Below are positions 8,708-17,733 of a stretch of 64,000 nucleotides of DNA, piece by piece. Source of the stretch: JAABRU01 sp041390465 (GTDB lineage: Bacteria > Desulfobacterota > Desulfobacteria > Desulfobacterales > Desulfococcaceae); assembly GCA_041390465.1 (NCBI GenBank), contig JAWKPW010000016.1:1-64000 (forward strand), given 5' to 3'. Every line of letters begins with the position of its first letter. The first letter of the stretch is position 1. The notes below the pieces were generated by a model, which was not told where the DNA came from, did not search any database, and saw only the letters and a program-made list of their open reading frames with translations. Made by a program: the position numbers and the translations under genes.

Positions 8708-11341
8708 TCAGATTGGCCTGAATCTTTTGTGTTTTTCCGACAGTCCCGCATGTTTCTCTTTCACCTTGTCCACCACATCTGCCGGGGCTTTGGAAAGAAA
8801 ATCCTCGTTATGGAGTTTTTTGGAAACCCCAGCAATTTCCTTTTCCAGTTTTGCCAGTTCCTTTTCCAGTCTCTGGGCTTCTTTGTCAAAATCAATGATG
8901 CCTCCGAGAGCGACAAATATCACAGCTTTGTCTATAATGGCAGTGGCTGCGGATTTGGGTTTTTCCCCGGGTTTTTCCACTGTCAGGGTTTTCAGCCGTG
9001 CCAGATCAGTGATTAAGGCTTTTTCTGCTTCGATCAGACTGCGAATCTGCTCATCTGAAGACTGCACGCGCACGTCAAGCATCATGGAAGGAGGAATGTT
9101 CATTTCTCCCCGGATATTGCGGATGCCGGTAATAGCGGCCATCACGGTTTCCATGCGGGCTTCCGCTTCCGGATGCAGAACAATTGCGGCACTGGCAGCA
9201 TTGTCCGAGGGATAGCAGGCATTCATGATGGAACCTTCCGTACCCGGAAGTTTGTTCCAGATTTCTTCGGTGACAAAGGGAATAAAGGGATGAAGCAGAA
9301 TCAGGCTTTCCCGCAGCACCCGCCAAAGAACACCAAGTGATGCCTGTTTTGCCTCTTCTCCGGCCTGACCGTAAAGGGACGGTTTGACAGTTTCCAGATA
9401 CCAGTCACAGAATTCATGCCAGATGAAATGATACAGCGCACCGGCAGCCTCATTGAAATGATAGGCGTCCAGATTGCTTTCCACTGCCTGCATCACTCTG
9501 CGCAGACGGGACAGAATCCACTGATCCGGCAGGGAAAGTTTTCTGCTGATTTCCGGATGCGGTTTGTCCAGATGCATGAGGGAAAAACGGGCTGCATTCC
9601 ACAGCTTGTTGATGAAATGCCGGTATCCCTCCACCCGTTTTTCCGACATCTTCACATCCCTGCCCTGCGCGGCAAACGCGGCAAGGGTGAAGCGGAACGC
9701 GTCCGTTCCGTAATGGTTGATCACCACTAGAGGATCAATCACATTGCCTTTGGATTTGCTCATTTTCTGGCCTTCCTCGTCCCGGACCAGCGCATGAACA
9801 TACACATCCCGGAAAGGCACATCATCCATGAAATGCAGTCCCATCATCATCATCCGGGCCACCCAGAAGAAGAGAATGTCAAATCCTGTCACCAAAGCGG
9901 ACGTGGGATAAAAGGTTTTCAGCAGAGGCGTGTGTTCCGGCCATCCCATGGTGGAAAAAGGCCAGAGCGCAGAACTGAACCAGGTATCCAGCACGTCTGT
10001 ATCCTGCACCAGTTTTGTGCTGCCGCATTTCGCACACGAGGTCGGCGCCTCCATTGCCACTGTCAGTTCGCCGCAGTCCTCACAGGTCCAGGCCGGGATC
10101 TGATGACCCCACCAGATTTGCCGGGAGATGCACCAGTCCCGGATATTTTCCAGCCAGTCATAATAGGTGTTTTTCCACATTTCCGGAATAATGCGTGTGC
10201 GTCCGTCACGCACAGCGGCAAGGGCTCTGTCTGCCAAAGGCTTGGCTGTCACAAACCCCTGTATGGACAGATTGGGTTCAATGGTGGTGCGGCACCGGTA
10301 GCAGTGGCCAACATTGTGTTTCAGGGGCTCGGTTTTGATGAGAAGCCCCTGTTCTTCCAGATCCCTGAGAACAGCCTTCCTGCATTCAAAGCGATCCATG
10401 CCTTCATATCTGCCTGCCTCCGCGGTCATTTTGCCGTCATCGCCGATGGCCTTGACCGCAGGCAGGTTATGGCGTTTTCCGATTTCAAAGTCATTGGGAT
10501 CATGCGCGGGGGTCACTTTCAGTCCGCCGGTTCCGAAACTCCTGTCCACATAGGTGTCACGGATAACCGGAATTTTTCTGTTGAGCAGCGGCAGGATCAC
10601 TTCTTCGGCAGGAAGATTGTGATAGCGTTCATCATCCGGATGCACTGCCACAGCCGTGTCGCCCAGCATGGTTTCCGGTCTGGTGGTTGCAACCGTGATG
10701 CCGCCGGAACCGTCCGGGAAGGGATATTTGACATGCCAGAGAAAAGAATCTTTTTCCTCGTGTTCCACTTCCAGATCAGCCAGCGCTGTGTGACATCGGG
10801 GGCACCAGTTGATGATATAATTTCCCCGATAAATCAGGCCGTCTTCATAGAGTTTGACAAACACTTTGCGCACAGCAAGGGAAAGTCCCTCGTCCATGGT
10901 GAAGCGTTCCCGCTCCCAGTCACAGGATGCGCCCATGCGTTTGAGCTGATGGATGATTTTCCCGCCGGATTCCCTGCGCCATGCCCAGACTCTTTCAATG
11001 AATTTGTCCCGGCCCAGTTCATGGCGGTCAGTACCCTCACTTGCCAGTTGTCTTTCCACCACATTCTGGGTGGCAATTCCCGCGTGGTCCGTTCCGGGCA
11101 TCCAGAGAACATTGTCCCCTTTGAGTCTTCTGTACCGGCAGAGAATATCCTGCAATGTGTTGTTCAGCGCGTGTCCCATGTGCAGCACACCCGTTACATT
11201 GGGCGGCGGAATCACAATGGAATAGCTTTGCTGCGCGCTTTGATCTTTGGCTGCAAACAGCCTGTTTTTCTCCCAGAATTCATACCACCGGGCTTCCACC
11301 TCATGCGGTTCATAGCCCTTGTCAAGCAAATCGGTACTCAT
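8708..11341 (-). CDS. valS: Valyl-tRNA synthetase
   Basis: Class I synthetase charging tRNA-Val. The HIGH-type motif is in 'PPPNVTGVLHMGHAL', the editing domain follows ('TTRPETMLGDTAVAV'), the 'KMSKSKGNVIDP' loop is intact, and the C-terminal coiled-coil arm is present ('FDKEAQRLEKELAKLEKEI'). ATG 11341 is chosen over an upstream TTG at 11359 because GAGGAG lies between them. The frame ends 'KHKRFRPI', but one more A in the run near 8727 would give 'KHKRIQANLKKIREAGANQ' ending at 8676. That is the expected terminus, so the last dozen residues are probably misread through a one-base homopolymer error. The rest is full length. Confidence 0.96.
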   Translation of the reverse strand: MSTDLLDKGYEPHEVEARWYEFWEKNRLFAAKDQSAQQSYSIVIPPPNVTGVLHMGHALNNTLQDILCRYRRLKGDNVLWMPGTDHAGIATQNVVERQLASEGTDRHELGRDKFIERVWAWRRESGGKIIHQLKRMGASCDWERERFTMDEGLSLAVRKVFVKLYEDGLIYRGNYIINWCPRCHTALADLEVEHEEKDSFLWHVKYPFPDGSGGITVATTRPETMLGDTAVAVHPDDERYHNLPAEEVILPLLNRKIPVIRDTYVDRSFGTGGLKVTPAHDPNDFEIGKRHNLPAVKAIGDDGKMTAEAGRYEGMDRFECRKAVLRDLEEQGLLIKTEPLKHNVGHCYRCRTTIEPNLSIQGFVTAKPLADRALAAVRDGRTRIIPEMWKNTYYDWLENIRDWCISRQIWWGHQIPAWTCEDCGELTVAMEAPTSCAKCGSTKLVQDTDVLDTWFSSALWPFSTMGWPEHTPLLKTFYPTSALVTGFDILFFWVARMMMMGLHFMDDVPFRDVYVHALVRDEEGQKMSKSKGNVIDPLVVINHYGTDAFRFTLAAFAAQGRDVKMSEKRVEGYRHFINKLWNAARFSLMHLDKPHPEISRKLSLPDQWILSRLRRVMQAVESNLDAYHFNEAAGALYHFIWHEFCDWYLETVKPSLYGQAGEEAKQASLGVLWRVLRESLILLHPFIPFVTEEIWNKLPGTEGSIMNACYPSDNAASAAIVLHPEAEARMETVMAAITGIRNIRGEMNIPPSMMLDVRVQSSDEQIRSLIEAEKALITDLARLKTLTVEKPGEKPKSAATAIIDKAVIFVALGGIIDFDKEAQRLEKELAKLEKEIAGVSKKLHNEDFLSKAPADVVDKVKEKHAGLSEKHKRFRPI

Positions 11342-11689
11342 CTTTTTCACACTCCTCAATCAACCTGCTGATGAACCAACAGGTTATTTATATTTATCAT
11401 AATTCAAATCTGATGGTTTATACGAATATAATCAATAGTAAATCAATATGTTATTCAAATTTCATATAACTGTAAATCATAACGGTTTATATGAAAACTC
11501 CGTTACCCGCTGTCAGTCATTTTTGATTTTACATATAAATCAAAAGCAGCTTCATTCGGTACTTTTCCTCAAAAAACGGATTTTGCCCAAAGCCAGAAAA
11601 AGCTTTTGTTCAGGTCAGAAAATCGGATTGCGGCACCATGGCTTATCACGGCCGTTTTTTATTCCGGTGGAAGCAGTGAAAAACGTCTT
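11342..11689. other. AT-rich intergenic region between valS and the nuclease gene
   Basis: About 350 bases with no supported gene. It must contain the valS promoter on the minus strand. The AT-rich part (11370-11550, e.g. TTATTTATATTTATCATAA) marks the boundary of a low-GC island that continues through the nuclease gene. I could not pick a promoter with confidence. Confidence 0.4.
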
Positions 11690-13121
11690 TCAATTTTTTC
11701 TCCGATAGCAATATGTTGTTGCATTTTTCAACATCCTCCAAATAATATTGCTTCCCTGCTCTTCACACTGTAAAAGAGGTTCACATTTCAGTCTTGTACA
11801 ATCTTTGAACGATTCGATTATACCATGTATTTCATCTGCCAAGTCTTCTGCATATTTTTTTCTTTTTGCAGCATCTGCAAGTTCAAAAACATTTATATCG
11901 TTAATATTTTTGAAATTAAACTGATATGTTGGTAATCGCCAGCCCAACCATCTTTCATCTCTTATAAAATTACCATGTATTTTATTCAATTTTTTGAATA
12001 GATAATCATATTTTTCTTCCTTCTGAATATTATAATAACTATCATCTCTTTTTACACGAAATCCATAATAAATATTCCAATCAATTTCTATACGGAACAG
12101 TAATCTTTCATCATTCTGGATGCTCCAGAATTTAGGAGTTAATCCATAATGTTTATTATTTCTTGAACTTTTATAATATGACTCTACATCAGTTCTCGAA
12201 AATTTATCTTCATCCTGAATATGATAGCCATGTCTTTTTTCCAGACAGACAGAAAGTTCCTCCAAGAATCTATACTGTATTTCTATTTGTGCCTCTATCA
12301 AAGCCTGATTTATATCTGTTGCAAGACGAATATTCTTTTCATCCATAAGCAAATCTTTAATTTCCATGATATATCCCTTTATGTGATATTGACCGGTCAA
12401 TTTTTGGATTAATGTTCTGTACTGAACAAATGTCTCCCGTAAAATTGGAAATGTTGCTGCTTCTTTGATACATTTTTCCAGCCAGTTATCAATATTGGTG
12501 TGATAAGACAAAGTAAAAATAAGTTTATCTTTATTATTTTCCAATGTCCCCATGCTTTGGCTGTTTGGTTCATCACCGTAAAGAGTGAGATAAACGATTT
12601 TTATATCATCAAAACCTTCCTGTTTCAAAATTTCATAATATCTTTCAATCTGTTTATCCTGATCTTCTGCATATATTTTATTTTCTATGATGATTGCCTG
12701 ACGATTTTTATTTGTTATACATATATCAATTTTCTTATATTCTCTTTTTACACTTACACCATCCATCACAAAATCTGAAATATCGACAGTTTGCAGAAAT
12801 AATGTAAGAAACAGATCTCCTTTATGATGGACTCCGGCAGGATTCAGAATTTCATATAAGAATCTTGAATGGAGATTGACCTCATCTGTATTATTTCGCA
12901 ATATCGAAAAGATATTAAAATCATTTTCATCTGCTTTTAATATTTTTTCATATTTGAAATTGATTATTAATCCGGCAATTTTTAATACCAAAAGCAAACA
13001 TGAAATATTTTAATAATTTAAAATAGTTATAATAACTGATTGTTGTGGTGTTTAATTGCCGGTTTAATAACTTAACTTTTTCAAGAAGCGATTTCACGTC
13101 ATCCATATTAAAATCGTTCAT
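11690..13121 (-). pseudogene. PD-(D/E)XK nuclease family protein, N-terminus split by a 101-bp MITE
   Basis: The main frame (11690-12997, 435 residues from a weak TTG) contains 'ENDFNIFSILRNNTDEVNLH', 'SRFLYEILNPAGVHHKGDLF' and the catalytic D...ExK 'KIDICITNKNRQAIIIENKI'. These are hallmarks of PDDEXK_4 (PF14281-type) proteins, which are standalone nucleases often in defence islands. The true start is ATG 13121 (MNDFNMDDVKSLLEKVKL). The reading frame is then interrupted by the element at 12967-13067. Removing the element plus one TA joins 'LLEKVKL' to 'INFKYEKILKADEN' in frame. The gene is strongly AT-rich compared with its neighbours, which suggests horizontal transfer. Confidence 0.8.
12967..13067. 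mobile_element. 101-bp MITE with TA target duplication, inside the nuclease gene
   Basis: Terminal inverted repeats are TTAATCCGGCAATTTTTAA at the left and, read as its complement, TTAAACCGGCAATTAAACACC at the right. Both outer flanks are TA, which fits the TA duplication of IS630/Tc1-mariner transposases. There is no coding capacity. The insertion lies 18 codons into the PD-(D/E)XK nuclease gene. Confidence 0.75.
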
Positions 13122-13141
13122 CTTATATTTCCTTTATAATT

Positions 13142-13672
13142 TTAATCATTGTCAGTTACCGGATGATAAAAAACATCACGGTCTGTAACGCTCTGTTGCG
13201 GGATGGCTTGTAATACCATTAAGTTAAGAGATATTCTGCCCCGGTAGGGCATATTGAGATTATTCCGTCTCCCAGTCTTCCAGTCTTCCAGTAATAAGCC
13301 TTCGATCCGGTTAAATTCTCCTGTATTGTGAGTAACCAATACTGCATTTCTCACAAGGGCTATGGCGGCAATCATTAAATCATTTGGGCCGACAGGTGTT
13401 CCCGCTTTTTCCAATTTTGATCTTATATTGCCATATATTTCTGCTGTTTCATCGTCAAACGGATAGGAAACAAAACGGTTGAGAAACCGTTTCTGTTTTT
13501 GCAGATTTTGTTCAGGATATTTGCTTTTCATGGAACCATAAAAAAGTTCAGCCTTTACAACAGAGCATATGGCAATGTCCTCAGGATGATTTATTTCCAT
13601 ATGCCTGCGAATGGATTCCGATCTTCCGTTAAGATATTTGATGCATGTGTTTGTATCAAGAAGATATTTCAA
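13142..13672 (-). CDS. PIN-domain ribonuclease toxin (VapC-like) with an unusual C-terminal extension
   Basis: It begins MKYLLDTNTCIKYLNG, the PIN start with the first acidic residue (LDTN). 'AICSVVKAELFYGSMKS' holds the second (E), 'VGPNDLMIAAIAL' the third (ND), and 'LVTHNTGEFNRIEGLLLEDW' ends a normal VapC of about 133 residues. The frame then runs on for another 40 residues (KTGRRNNLNMPYRGRISLNL...) of unrelated character, which looks like appended intergenic or repeat sequence after loss of the stop. Its ATG overlaps the stop of the upstream partner gene by 4 bases, the usual toxin-antitoxin coupling. Confidence 0.85.
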   Translation of the reverse strand: MKYLLDTNTCIKYLNGRSESIRRHMEINHPEDIAICSVVKAELFYGSMKSKYPEQNLQKQKRFLNRFVSYPFDDETAEIYGNIRSKLEKAGTPVGPNDLMIAAIALVRNAVLVTHNTGEFNRIEGLLLEDWKTGRRNNLNMPYRGRISLNLMVLQAIPQQSVTDRDVFYHPVTDND

Positions 13673-13911
13673 TCCATAGCCTCCCGAATCTCAAATACGC
13701 CCTGTTCACCCCGCTCCACAGGATCGTCTGACAGGCATCCGTATGTGCTTTCAATAAATGAAATCCATTCTTTGTCAATAGGTTGGCTTACCCTGTTCTC
13801 CTGCTCTGATACAGGCACAGATTCAAAAGCCTTTATTATATGATACAGAATTTCAAGATACTGATTATCCACTTTGCTTATTTCAGATTTGATGATTTCT
13901 CTGCTTATCAT
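13669..13911 (-). CDS. Putative antitoxin partner of the VapC-like toxin
   Basis: 80 residues from ATG 13911, which is preceded by CAGGAGTTGGGAA. It starts MISREIIKSEISKVDNQYLE and ends 'STYGCLSDDPVERGEQGVFE', an acidic tail. I recognise no DNA-binding family with certainty. The overlap with the PIN gene and the size are those of an antitoxin. The C-terminal 'YGCLSDDPVERG' block is of the kind that binds a PIN toxin (inference). Confidence 0.7.
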   Translation of the reverse strand: MISREIIKSEISKVDNQYLEILYHIIKAFESVPVSEQENRVSQPIDKEWISFIESTYGCLSDDPVERGEQGVFEIREAMD

Positions 13912-14011
13912 TTCCCAACTCCTGTATGCTTTTTCCGTATATGCTGAATCTGAGTTTGGTTTTTCCCAAAATCGGATCACTCAATATGAAGATGGAGTGT
14001 AAAGTGAGTCC

Positions 14012-14040
14012 GGACATTGCCGCACTGTCCGGCAATGTCC
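14012..14040 (-). terminator. Hairpin after the acidic-protein gene
   Basis: Perfect inverted repeat GGACATTGCCG-cactgtc-CGGCAATGTCC, 30 bases past the stop of the 751-residue protein on the minus strand and just upstream of the antitoxin. No T-run follows, so it may be a structured attenuator or a processed end rather than a classic Rho-independent terminator. Confidence 0.45.
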
Positions 14041-14072
14041 CAAACTTTCCGTTTCGGATACAGCACCAGATC

Positions 14073-16328
14073 CTACAGCTTGTCCCCATCGGCAATGTCT
14101 TCAATAATTCCTTCCCTGAACTTCTTTATTTCCTCCTCAACAGCCTTTCCCACAACTTCTCTGAGCACTTTTTCAATGCGTTCGGAGAAGATTCTGTTGA
14201 TGATTCTTTCAAGGGCTGCCTCTATCTGCGCGGGAGACAGGGAAAAATAATACTTTCCGGCCAGACTGTCATAAACCGGTTCGCTTTCTTCTCTATGTAA
14301 GGCAGAATTCTCTGCCGCGCGCATTTTCGCAGACGTATCCGGAGTCTGTTTTGCAATTTCCTTTTCCTTTTTATCCTGTTTGCTTTCCGAATCTGTCCTG
14401 ATACTTCTGCTGGTTTTCTTTGCCGCTTCAGGCCCTGCCTCTGTATCCCTCATATGGAAATAATCATCTTCCGGAACCGGCTGTGCTGCATTTTCGGCAT
14501 TGAGCCTGTCCAGCAGTCCGATGGTATTGTCCGCTCCGCGGTATTCTTCCCTTTCTTCCGAACTGCCCATGCTGTTGAGAATATCCATTGCAGACAGGCT
14601 TTCTTCCGGGGAAACATCTCTGTCTTTCCCGGCTGATTCCCGATTTTCTCTGTCATCAGGCATCACCTCGGCATCGGATGTATCCAGAATGCTGTCCGGA
14701 TCAGGAAGTCCTTCATCCGCATCCTGAATCAGCAGATCCGCTGTCAGATCTTCCGGCTCCTCAGATTTGTCTGCGGCATCTGCCTCAGAAGGGGGATTCA
14801 GCAGATTTCCTGATTCCAGACCCAGCAGATCCGCAGCAGAAGCCACAACTGTTTCCGCATCCGGATCAAAATTCTCCTCTCCGCTTCCGGATACAACAGC
14901 TTCGGAACCAAGTTCCAGCGGGATTTCCTCTTCTGCTTCCACAATGGCGTCAGCCCCAAGTTCCAGAATTGCTTCCTCCTCAGCTTCTTCTTCATTTTCA
15001 GGTCTTCCGGAATCGGAAAGCGGAGCAATGACAGTTCTGGCATCCAAATCAAAAACAGATTCCGCATCGGATTCTGAAAGAAAATTGTCCGGCTCTGTTT
15101 TTTTTCCTTTTCCGATTTCCCGATCAGAAGCAGATTCCTCTTTTTGTTCCGGGTGTCTATCCGTCTGCAGAGTATCAGCCCGCAGCATATCAGAGAGATC
15201 AAAGGTTTCATCTTCATTCTTTTCCGCAGGATCATTTTCAGATATGAGATCTGCTGTTTTCCCGTTTTTTCTCTGCCCCGGTTTTTCAAATTCTGCCTGG
15301 GGCACAATCATGGTGAGGGCATCCGGATCCACGTCTGCCTCCTCCTGAGGAATTTCGGCAAGAAAAGCCGCACCAAGAAAATCAGCATCGTCCTCCTGGG
15401 ATTTATCTGTTTTGGAAGGCAAGCGGATCATCCTGTCCGTGTCCGGACTGCTCAGCGTTGTTCTCCCGGTTCCGGCATCTTTCCGGGTTTTTTCATCCGG
15501 ATCATCCTCTGACAAGAACTTTGGAAAATCATTGTCTGCACGGGGATCAGCAGGCGTTTCTGCATTGATGTCAGAAAGAGAGACAGTCCTGTCCTCCGGT
15601 TCATCTTCGTCCCGCACAAAGTCAAAATCCGAATCTGTCCGGGAACGGAAAGTGTCTGCCGCATCCGGATTAAAAGCAGAACCGTTTGGGGCAGTTTTCG
15701 GATGTTCTGTCTCTTCCTTCTCAAAAGCCAGTTCTGAAATAAGCCTTTCCCTGTCCTTTCGGATATTCGCAAAATCTGCGGGCGGATCTTCCTCAGAATC
15801 TGAAAGACGGATGGCTTCCAGATTGCCTCCGGGCGCAATGATCGTACTTTGATCAAAGGAAAAGGCTCTGTCTTCTTTCCTGTGCTCTGTGTCTGCATCC
15901 TTTTCATTCGCCCTGTATCCTGATATCCGGGGCTCATTCAAAGGGGCGTTTACAGTTGCGGCATTGGGATCAATGGTCATGTTTTCCCTGTCCGCATCTT
16001 TGGAACTGCCATCGTCTTCTGTTTCAGACAGCAGCAGGGTTCCTGTATCTGTTTTTTCATGCGGTTCCGAAGAGGTAAACCGGACAAAATTTGGAACACC
16101 GAAACTTGGCGGGGCTTCTTCCTGTTCAGATCCGGAATTCGAAACTCCCCGGATGTCCGGCATGTTTTCGGCAGCAGACTCTGCCGGTTTGGCCGCGTCC
16201 CCTTTGCCCGCGAAGTTCGGAGCCATGCCCATTCCTTTGCCCGGGGCCGGTGTCTCCTCTTTCGGAAGAACCGGATCCTTTTCCCCTGATGCCTTTTTGC
16301 CAAGCTCTTTTATCTCTTTTTCCTTCAT
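14073..16328 (-). CDS. Large acidic low-complexity protein with repeated DPDA-x-T-V-I-A-P motifs
   Basis: 751 residues, mostly Asp/Glu/Ser/Pro-rich and probably disordered. A Thr-centred motif recurs with drift: 'TIDPNAATVNAPL', 'FDQSTIIAPGG', 'DPDALTMIVPQ', 'DLDARTVIAPL' and 'DPDAETVVASA', spaced 70-150 residues apart. Related shorter pieces include 'EDRTVSLSD'. The last 65 residues differ: 'YYFSLSPAQIEAALERIINR' then 'EKVLREVVGKAVEEEIKKFR', predicted helical. Similar tails occur on cytoplasmic proteins of Desulfobacterota as I recall. No signal peptide or membrane helix was seen. The function is unknown; a phosphorylated scaffold read by an FHA-type domain is one hypothesis. It is divergent from the AAA+ regulator gene at 16.6 kb. 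Confidence 0.8.
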   Translation of the reverse strand: MKEKEIKELGKKASGEKDPVLPKEETPAPGKGMGMAPNFAGKGDAAKPAESAAENMPDIRGVSNSGSEQEEAPPSFGVPNFVRFTSSEPHEKTDTGTLLLSETEDDGSSKDADRENMTIDPNAATVNAPLNEPRISGYRANEKDADTEHRKEDRAFSFDQSTIIAPGGNLEAIRLSDSEEDPPADFANIRKDRERLISELAFEKEETEHPKTAPNGSAFNPDAADTFRSRTDSDFDFVRDEDEPEDRTVSLSDINAETPADPRADNDFPKFLSEDDPDEKTRKDAGTGRTTLSSPDTDRMIRLPSKTDKSQEDDADFLGAAFLAEIPQEEADVDPDALTMIVPQAEFEKPGQRKNGKTADLISENDPAEKNEDETFDLSDMLRADTLQTDRHPEQKEESASDREIGKGKKTEPDNFLSESDAESVFDLDARTVIAPLSDSGRPENEEEAEEEAILELGADAIVEAEEEIPLELGSEAVVSGSGEENFDPDAETVVASAADLLGLESGNLLNPPSEADAADKSEEPEDLTADLLIQDADEGLPDPDSILDTSDAEVMPDDRENRESAGKDRDVSPEESLSAMDILNSMGSSEEREEYRGADNTIGLLDRLNAENAAQPVPEDDYFHMRDTEAGPEAAKKTSRSIRTDSESKQDKKEKEIAKQTPDTSAKMRAAENSALHREESEPVYDSLAGKYYFSLSPAQIEAALERIINRIFSERIEKVLREVVGKAVEEEIKKFREGIIEDIADGDKL

Positions 16329-16601
16329 CTCAGCCCCGCTTTCCTGGATAATCTGTTTTTCCCCGACACCCCGACAGCTTTTTCCGGTAAACTCTGTATA
16401 TAATTCTGAATTTTTTCAGAAAATATCATATACACCGGAATGTGTCAAGATATTTGCTTTTTCTTTTCTCCTGCCGTCTTCTGCTTTTCTTTCAGAAAAA
16501 GAGGAAATTTTCTTGATTTTTCCCCCGCTTTAGTGAACTATAGAGCAGGTTATAATGATTTCAATTTTTCCGGCAAGAATGAAAATTGGCATTGATGAAT
16601 T
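16329..16601. promoter_or_regulatory. Divergent intergenic region
   Basis: This 270-base gap separates the divergent acidic-protein and AAA+ regulator genes, so it must carry both promoters. It is pyrimidine-rich on the plus strand. I could not assign -35/-10 boxes or an operator with confidence. Confidence 0.4.
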
Positions 16602-16622
16602 ATGAAAGGGAATGGAAACAGT

Positions 16623-17615
16623 ATGATGGCAGATACCCTCAGATATAAAGATGCGTTTGTCCATATCATCACCTGCAATCCGGAAATGCTTTCGATTTTT
16701 GAGTATATCGAATCCCTGTCCGGAACCGATCACCCTGTGCTGATTACAGGGGAAAGCGGTGTGGGGAAGGAACTCATTGCCAGAGCCATTCACACGGTCA
16801 GAGGACGCGGCGGCAGACTGCTGGCCATCAGTGGTTCCAGTTTTGATGACAGTCTTTTTTCAGAAATTCTTTTCGGCAAAGTCACGGATGAAAACCGCTT
16901 CCGCCGGGGGATGATTGAGGAAGCAGCCGGAGGCACGCTGTTTCTGGATGAAATCGGGCTGCTTGGGCCGGTTTCGCAGTCCGATCTCCTGGATTTTCTG
17001 GATAGTGACTTTCTGCCTCCGGATCGGAAGATTCCCAAACCGGCCGACATTCAGTTCCTGGCCGCCACCAGCACGGATCTGTGGGGGCTGCAGCGCACCG
17101 GCAGATTCCGAAAGGAACTGAATCTGCGGCTTCGCGCCCATCATATCCATGTTCCCTCTCTGCGGGAACGGCCTGAAGACATTCCGCTTCTGGTAAACCA
17201 TTTTCTCAATGAGGCGGCCCGGACTTTGCGGAAAAAAAGACCCACCCCGCCCAAGGAACTTTTCACCCTGCTGCGAACCTACACCTTTCCGGGCAATATC
17301 CGGGAACTGCGGGATATGGTGTTTGAGGCTGTGAGCAGGCACAAATCCAAGGTGCTTTCCCTGGATGTGTTCAAATCCTATATTGACCGGGATTACAGGG
17401 GAATGCGCACAGTTGCCGAGCTGGATCCGGATGAAAACTCTCCCTTCAAGTCTCTGCGGGAACTGCCGACCATCCGGGAGATTACCCGTCTGCTGGTCAG
17501 CGAGTCCATGAAACGGGCCAACGGCAACCAGTCCATTGCCTCCCGGATGCTGGGGATATCCCAGCCCGCGCTGAGCAAACGGCTTAAAAAAGAGGCGGAA
17601 AAAGCAGGGAAATGA
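16623..17615 (+). CDS. Sigma-54-type AAA+ regulator lacking GAFTGA, with Fis-type HTH
   Basis: AAA+ central domain with Walker A 'GESGVGKELIARAIH', Walker B 'GGTLFLDEIGLL', sensor I 'FLAATSTDLWG' and the 'LRERPEDIPLLVNHFL' block, then a Fis-like helix-turn-helix at the end ('NQSIASRMLGISQPALSKRL'). The segment that should read GAFTGA is replaced by 'LFGKVTDENRFRRG', so the sigma-54-contacting loop is missing. There is no receiver domain; only about 40 residues precede the AAA+ core. ATG 16623 is preferred because AAAGGGA falls 11 bases before it; an alternative is ATG 16602. It may act on another polymerase partner or as an anti-activator (inference). Confidence 0.85.
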   Translation: MMADTLRYKDAFVHIITCNPEMLSIFEYIESLSGTDHPVLITGESGVGKELIARAIHTVRGRGGRLLAISGSSFDDSLFSEILFGKVTDENRFRRGMIEEAAGGTLFLDEIGLLGPVSQSDLLDFLDSDFLPPDRKIPKPADIQFLAATSTDLWGLQRTGRFRKELNLRLRAHHIHVPSLRERPEDIPLLVNHFLNEAARTLRKKRPTPPKELFTLLRTYTFPGNIRELRDMVFEAVSRHKSKVLSLDVFKSYIDRDYRGMRTVAELDPDENSPFKSLRELPTIREITRLLVSESMKRANGNQSIASRMLGISQPALSKRLKKEAEKAGK

Positions 17616-17617
17616 AA

Positions 17618-17645
17618 TTGACATCAAAACGCAGATGATTATTTT
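17618..17645 (+). promoter_or_regulatory. Candidate promoter of clpB
   Basis: TTGACA at 17618 and TATTTT at 17640 with a 16-base spacer, about 90 bases before the clpB start. This fits a housekeeping sigma-70 promoter; I saw no clear heat-shock sigma-32 box or CIRCE element. Weak evidence. Confidence 0.3.
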
Positions 17646-17733
17646 TCAGTTAATCATGATGAAGTATTATTCTGTTTCATAATATGAGTTTTTAAATATA
17701 TATCTGAAAAGTAATTTAACAAAGGAGTCCCTT

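Noticed and set aside
9794..11371. A 525-residue frame on the plus strand opposite valS
   Set aside because: It is the antisense shadow of valS, His/Phe-rich with no recognisable domain; valS on the minus strand is certain.
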